DNA of 64,000 bases from NCBI RefSeq assembly GCF_000350225.1, contig NW_005178937.1, forward strand, positions 62,001 through 126,000. Reading direction: 5' to 3'. The notes under the pieces are model-generated. The model had not been told where the DNA came from and searched no databases. It saw nothing but the letters and a program-made list of their open reading frames with translations. A program made the translations under genes and the position numbers. This DNA comes from Chondrus crispus (Eukaryota > Rhodophyta > Florideophyceae > Gigartinales > Gigartinaceae). Below are positions 62,101-64,000 of this stretch, piece by piece. The first letter of the stretch is position 1, and each line of letters begins with the position of its first letter.

Positions 62101-63416
62101 GGGAAATTTGTGGGCGCAGCCGAGTTTATTGTATGCGAAAAACTAGCCGTCCCGCTAATTCTAGGCGCGGACTACTGTGACCGGTTTGTGGAAGCAGTTT
62201 ATCCAAGGAAGAAAACGGTCGAGTTGGCGGATTTCTCGGAGGTTCCGATAGTTAGGCGGTTCTCGACGAGAAAAGGGAAGGAGAATCTCGTCCCGGGAGA
62301 GGACGAGAATGATGGAAAGGTGGAGTGAATTTCCCCCAAGGTAAAAGTGGCAAGAGCCACGACCATCGAGCCAGGGACGCAACGCGTCGTGGAATGCACC
62401 TCGAAGAGGGCGGGCTTGGTTGTGGTTCAGCCGTATTCGTCGTTGTACGAAAGGCACGGGTTGACGTGCACGAATGGTGTCGTTCAGGTTGAGCCTGACC
62501 GGCCATTTCGTTTACTCGTTGCGAATTTTAGGACGTACCCTGTCAGGGTGCAAAAAGGCCAAGTGGTGGCAGAATTATTACCGCACCCGAGAGCCGCGCT
62601 CGAGAGCAAAACTACCATTGGTGAAGTTCTCGGAATTCAAGAAAGGAAGAAGGAAAATTTTCCTAATTCCACCAAGACGCCTACGGGCGAGACAAGATGC
62701 GAACCGTCGGATCAAGATCGCGAGGACCAGCAAGGAGAACGGAAGGAAAGGCTCTCCGCGACGGCAACTACGAAGCCGGAGCGGCGGATTGAGCCTCCCC
62801 CGCCGGAAGTGGAGGAACTCGACCTGAGCCACGTGCCGGACCAGCTGCGCGAAAGGTTCCGTCGGATGTTGAAAAAATATTCCCGCATGTGGGATGGGAC
62901 CCTCGGTGAGATCAACACCACGGTCCACCGGATTGAACTAGCCCCGGATACAAGGCCAATCGCACAAGCTCCCTACCGAGCCGGTCCAAAGGTCGGGAGG
63001 TCGAGGACGCAGAAGTACAGAAGATGTTAGAAGCAGGAGTCATCGAACCGGCGCAGTCAGAATGGGCGTCGCCCGTTTTATTAGTGCCGAAGCCGGACGG
63101 ATCGACGCGCTTTTGCGTAGACTACCGCAGGCTGAACGCAGTGACGGTGAAGGACACGTACCCCTTACCGCGCATGGATGAGTGCCTGGACTCGCTTGGT
63201 GACACCAAGGTTTTCTCCGCGTTGGACGCGATCTCGGGATATTGGCAGATGCCTATCCCTGAGCGCGACCGCGACAAGACCGCATTTTCGTGTCACTCAG
63301 GACTCTACCGGCTTTCAAGAATGCCCTTCGGGCTAACTAACGCGCCAGCGACGTTTCAGAGAGCAATGGATATCCTGCTCTCTCTGTTCCGTTGGAAGTG
63401 CTGTTTGGTGTATTTG

Positions 63417-63981
63417 TGTAGTGCACTGTACTCGGTGCCGGGACAGCTGTCTTAATCTCGCCGAAAATCGCGCTCGCCGCCGCCACGTGTACCACGGGTA
63501 CACGTAGACTCCCCTGCCGCTCTACAGGACCTCCCCGTGGACACGTGTAATCCCTCCGCAACCCATAGGGCCTATAGGGGCTGTACTTGGTCCCCTCGGG
63601 GTTACACCCGTTGTTTCCTAGTTATTCTAATTTACAGTATAATTTAGCTTCGCCATTACGGCGACGGGGGACTATATAGTCAACCCGATACTCAAAGTAA
63701 AGAGGCACGAAGCCTCGGGTCTCTTACCTTGGTTTCTGGATTCCAGGTTGTAGCCTCCACTCGGTAATGGCTCGCCCATACCGACCGAGCCATCTACACC
63801 CCTGGAATCCCAACTGCCTTCCCCGCGCGCGTCGATCACCCCGCGCAAGACCTACGTCAACTACTGTGCTCTCCGTCCTGCTAGCTCTGTTTTTCTCTTA
63901 ATTCCTCCCCCTTTTATTGCTGACTACCTTGCTACTTCTCTACCGCGCAAGCCGCGCCCGGATCCCGGTTCCGGTCATCCA
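63417..63981 (+). repeat. 5' LTR of a further LTR element, start of the innermost nest
   Basis: It begins TGTAGTGCACTG within the Gypsy-B reverse transcriptase. It contains ACTATATAGTC near 63671 and CACGTGT words. The end is uncertain: about 63800 (CATCTACA) or about 63981, where a TGGTCTCCCGA primer-site sequence follows at 63987. The latter is favoured because it matches the Gypsy-B primer site. Confidence 0.65.
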
Positions 63982-64000
63982 CCGGGTGGTCTCCCGAATT

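Larger units (their letters stand above)
58136..63416 (+). mobile_element. Gypsy retrotransposon, 5' half (Gypsy-B)
   Basis: Plus-strand, inserted in Gypsy-A. Parts: 5' LTR (58136-59178), primer site, gag (about 59341-61050, with capsid-like helices and a coiled-coil N-terminus), CCHC knuckle CYHCYEKGHAAPTC (about 61348), protease DTGAG (about 61945), reverse transcriptase start (about 63020-63416: SPVLLVPKPDGSTRFCVDYR, MPFGLTNAPATFQ). The next LTR element cuts it just before the catalytic YLDD-type motif. The coding region has a few breaks. The rest of pol should continue beyond the window. Confidence 0.9.

Noticed and set aside
1-64000. CRISPR arrays, operons, rRNA or tRNA genes
   Set aside because: No regularly spaced short repeats, no ribosomal RNA sequence and no foldable tRNA gene were seen. 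The gene content is eukaryotic.

Overview
The window looks like repeat-rich nuclear DNA from a compact eukaryotic genome. Host genes are few, short and have no introns or very short ones (43 and 99 nt where I could place them). Roughly 70% of the sequence is transposable elements in various states. My best guess is a florideophyte red alga such as Chondrus. That is inference from gene compactness, mid GC and the mix of Copia, Gypsy, Tc1, pogo and PIF/Harbinger elements. Nothing here proves the taxon, and nothing looks bacterial.

Layout, left part: bases 1-13451 are one copy of a segmental duplication whose second, contiguous copy is 42195-45023. The left copy carries the 5' end of an S41 peptidase gene and the 3' part of a RING-finger gene. 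It has been split by three later insertions: a Tc1 element (1361-2921), a Copia element (2986-7912) and an unusual DNA transposon encoding a DDE transposase fused to a YqaJ-type nuclease (8365-12484). Because copy 2 keeps the empty sites, the ends and target duplications of all three can be read directly. An unassigned stretch follows (13452-17090), then the 3' end of a Gypsy element with a long antisense frame and its LTR (to 20097), a LINE scrap, a decayed pogo-like transposase, a short Copia relic (23800-26396), and a PIF/Harbinger element with both of its proteins (about 26413-29315).

Middle: a probable host gene for a 681-residue membrane protein (29651-31696), a largely empty stretch, then a young Copia element (34601-39680) whose 3' LTR holds a solo LTR of another family. 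The main host cluster follows, all on the minus strand: secreted S41 peptidase (40409-42376), RING-H2 protein (44719-45388) and secreted metallo-beta-lactamase-fold protein (45633-46808). Beyond it lie a striking 53-bp perfect palindrome (47927-47979) and a relic of an S41 paralogue (48467-48742).

Right part (49423-64000): a Russian-doll stack of LTR elements. A minus-strand Copia is cut by a minus-strand chromodomain Gypsy, that one is cut by a plus-strand Gypsy, and that one by a further LTR element running off the window. In both Gypsy families the region between pol and the 3' LTR carries coding-looking sequence on the opposite strand.

The most interesting candidates are the DDE-YqaJ transposon with its subterminal palindromes and ATAT target duplication, and the antisense coding regions in two unrelated Gypsy families. 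All LTR elements are treated as fossils and described only by extent, parts and rough condition.
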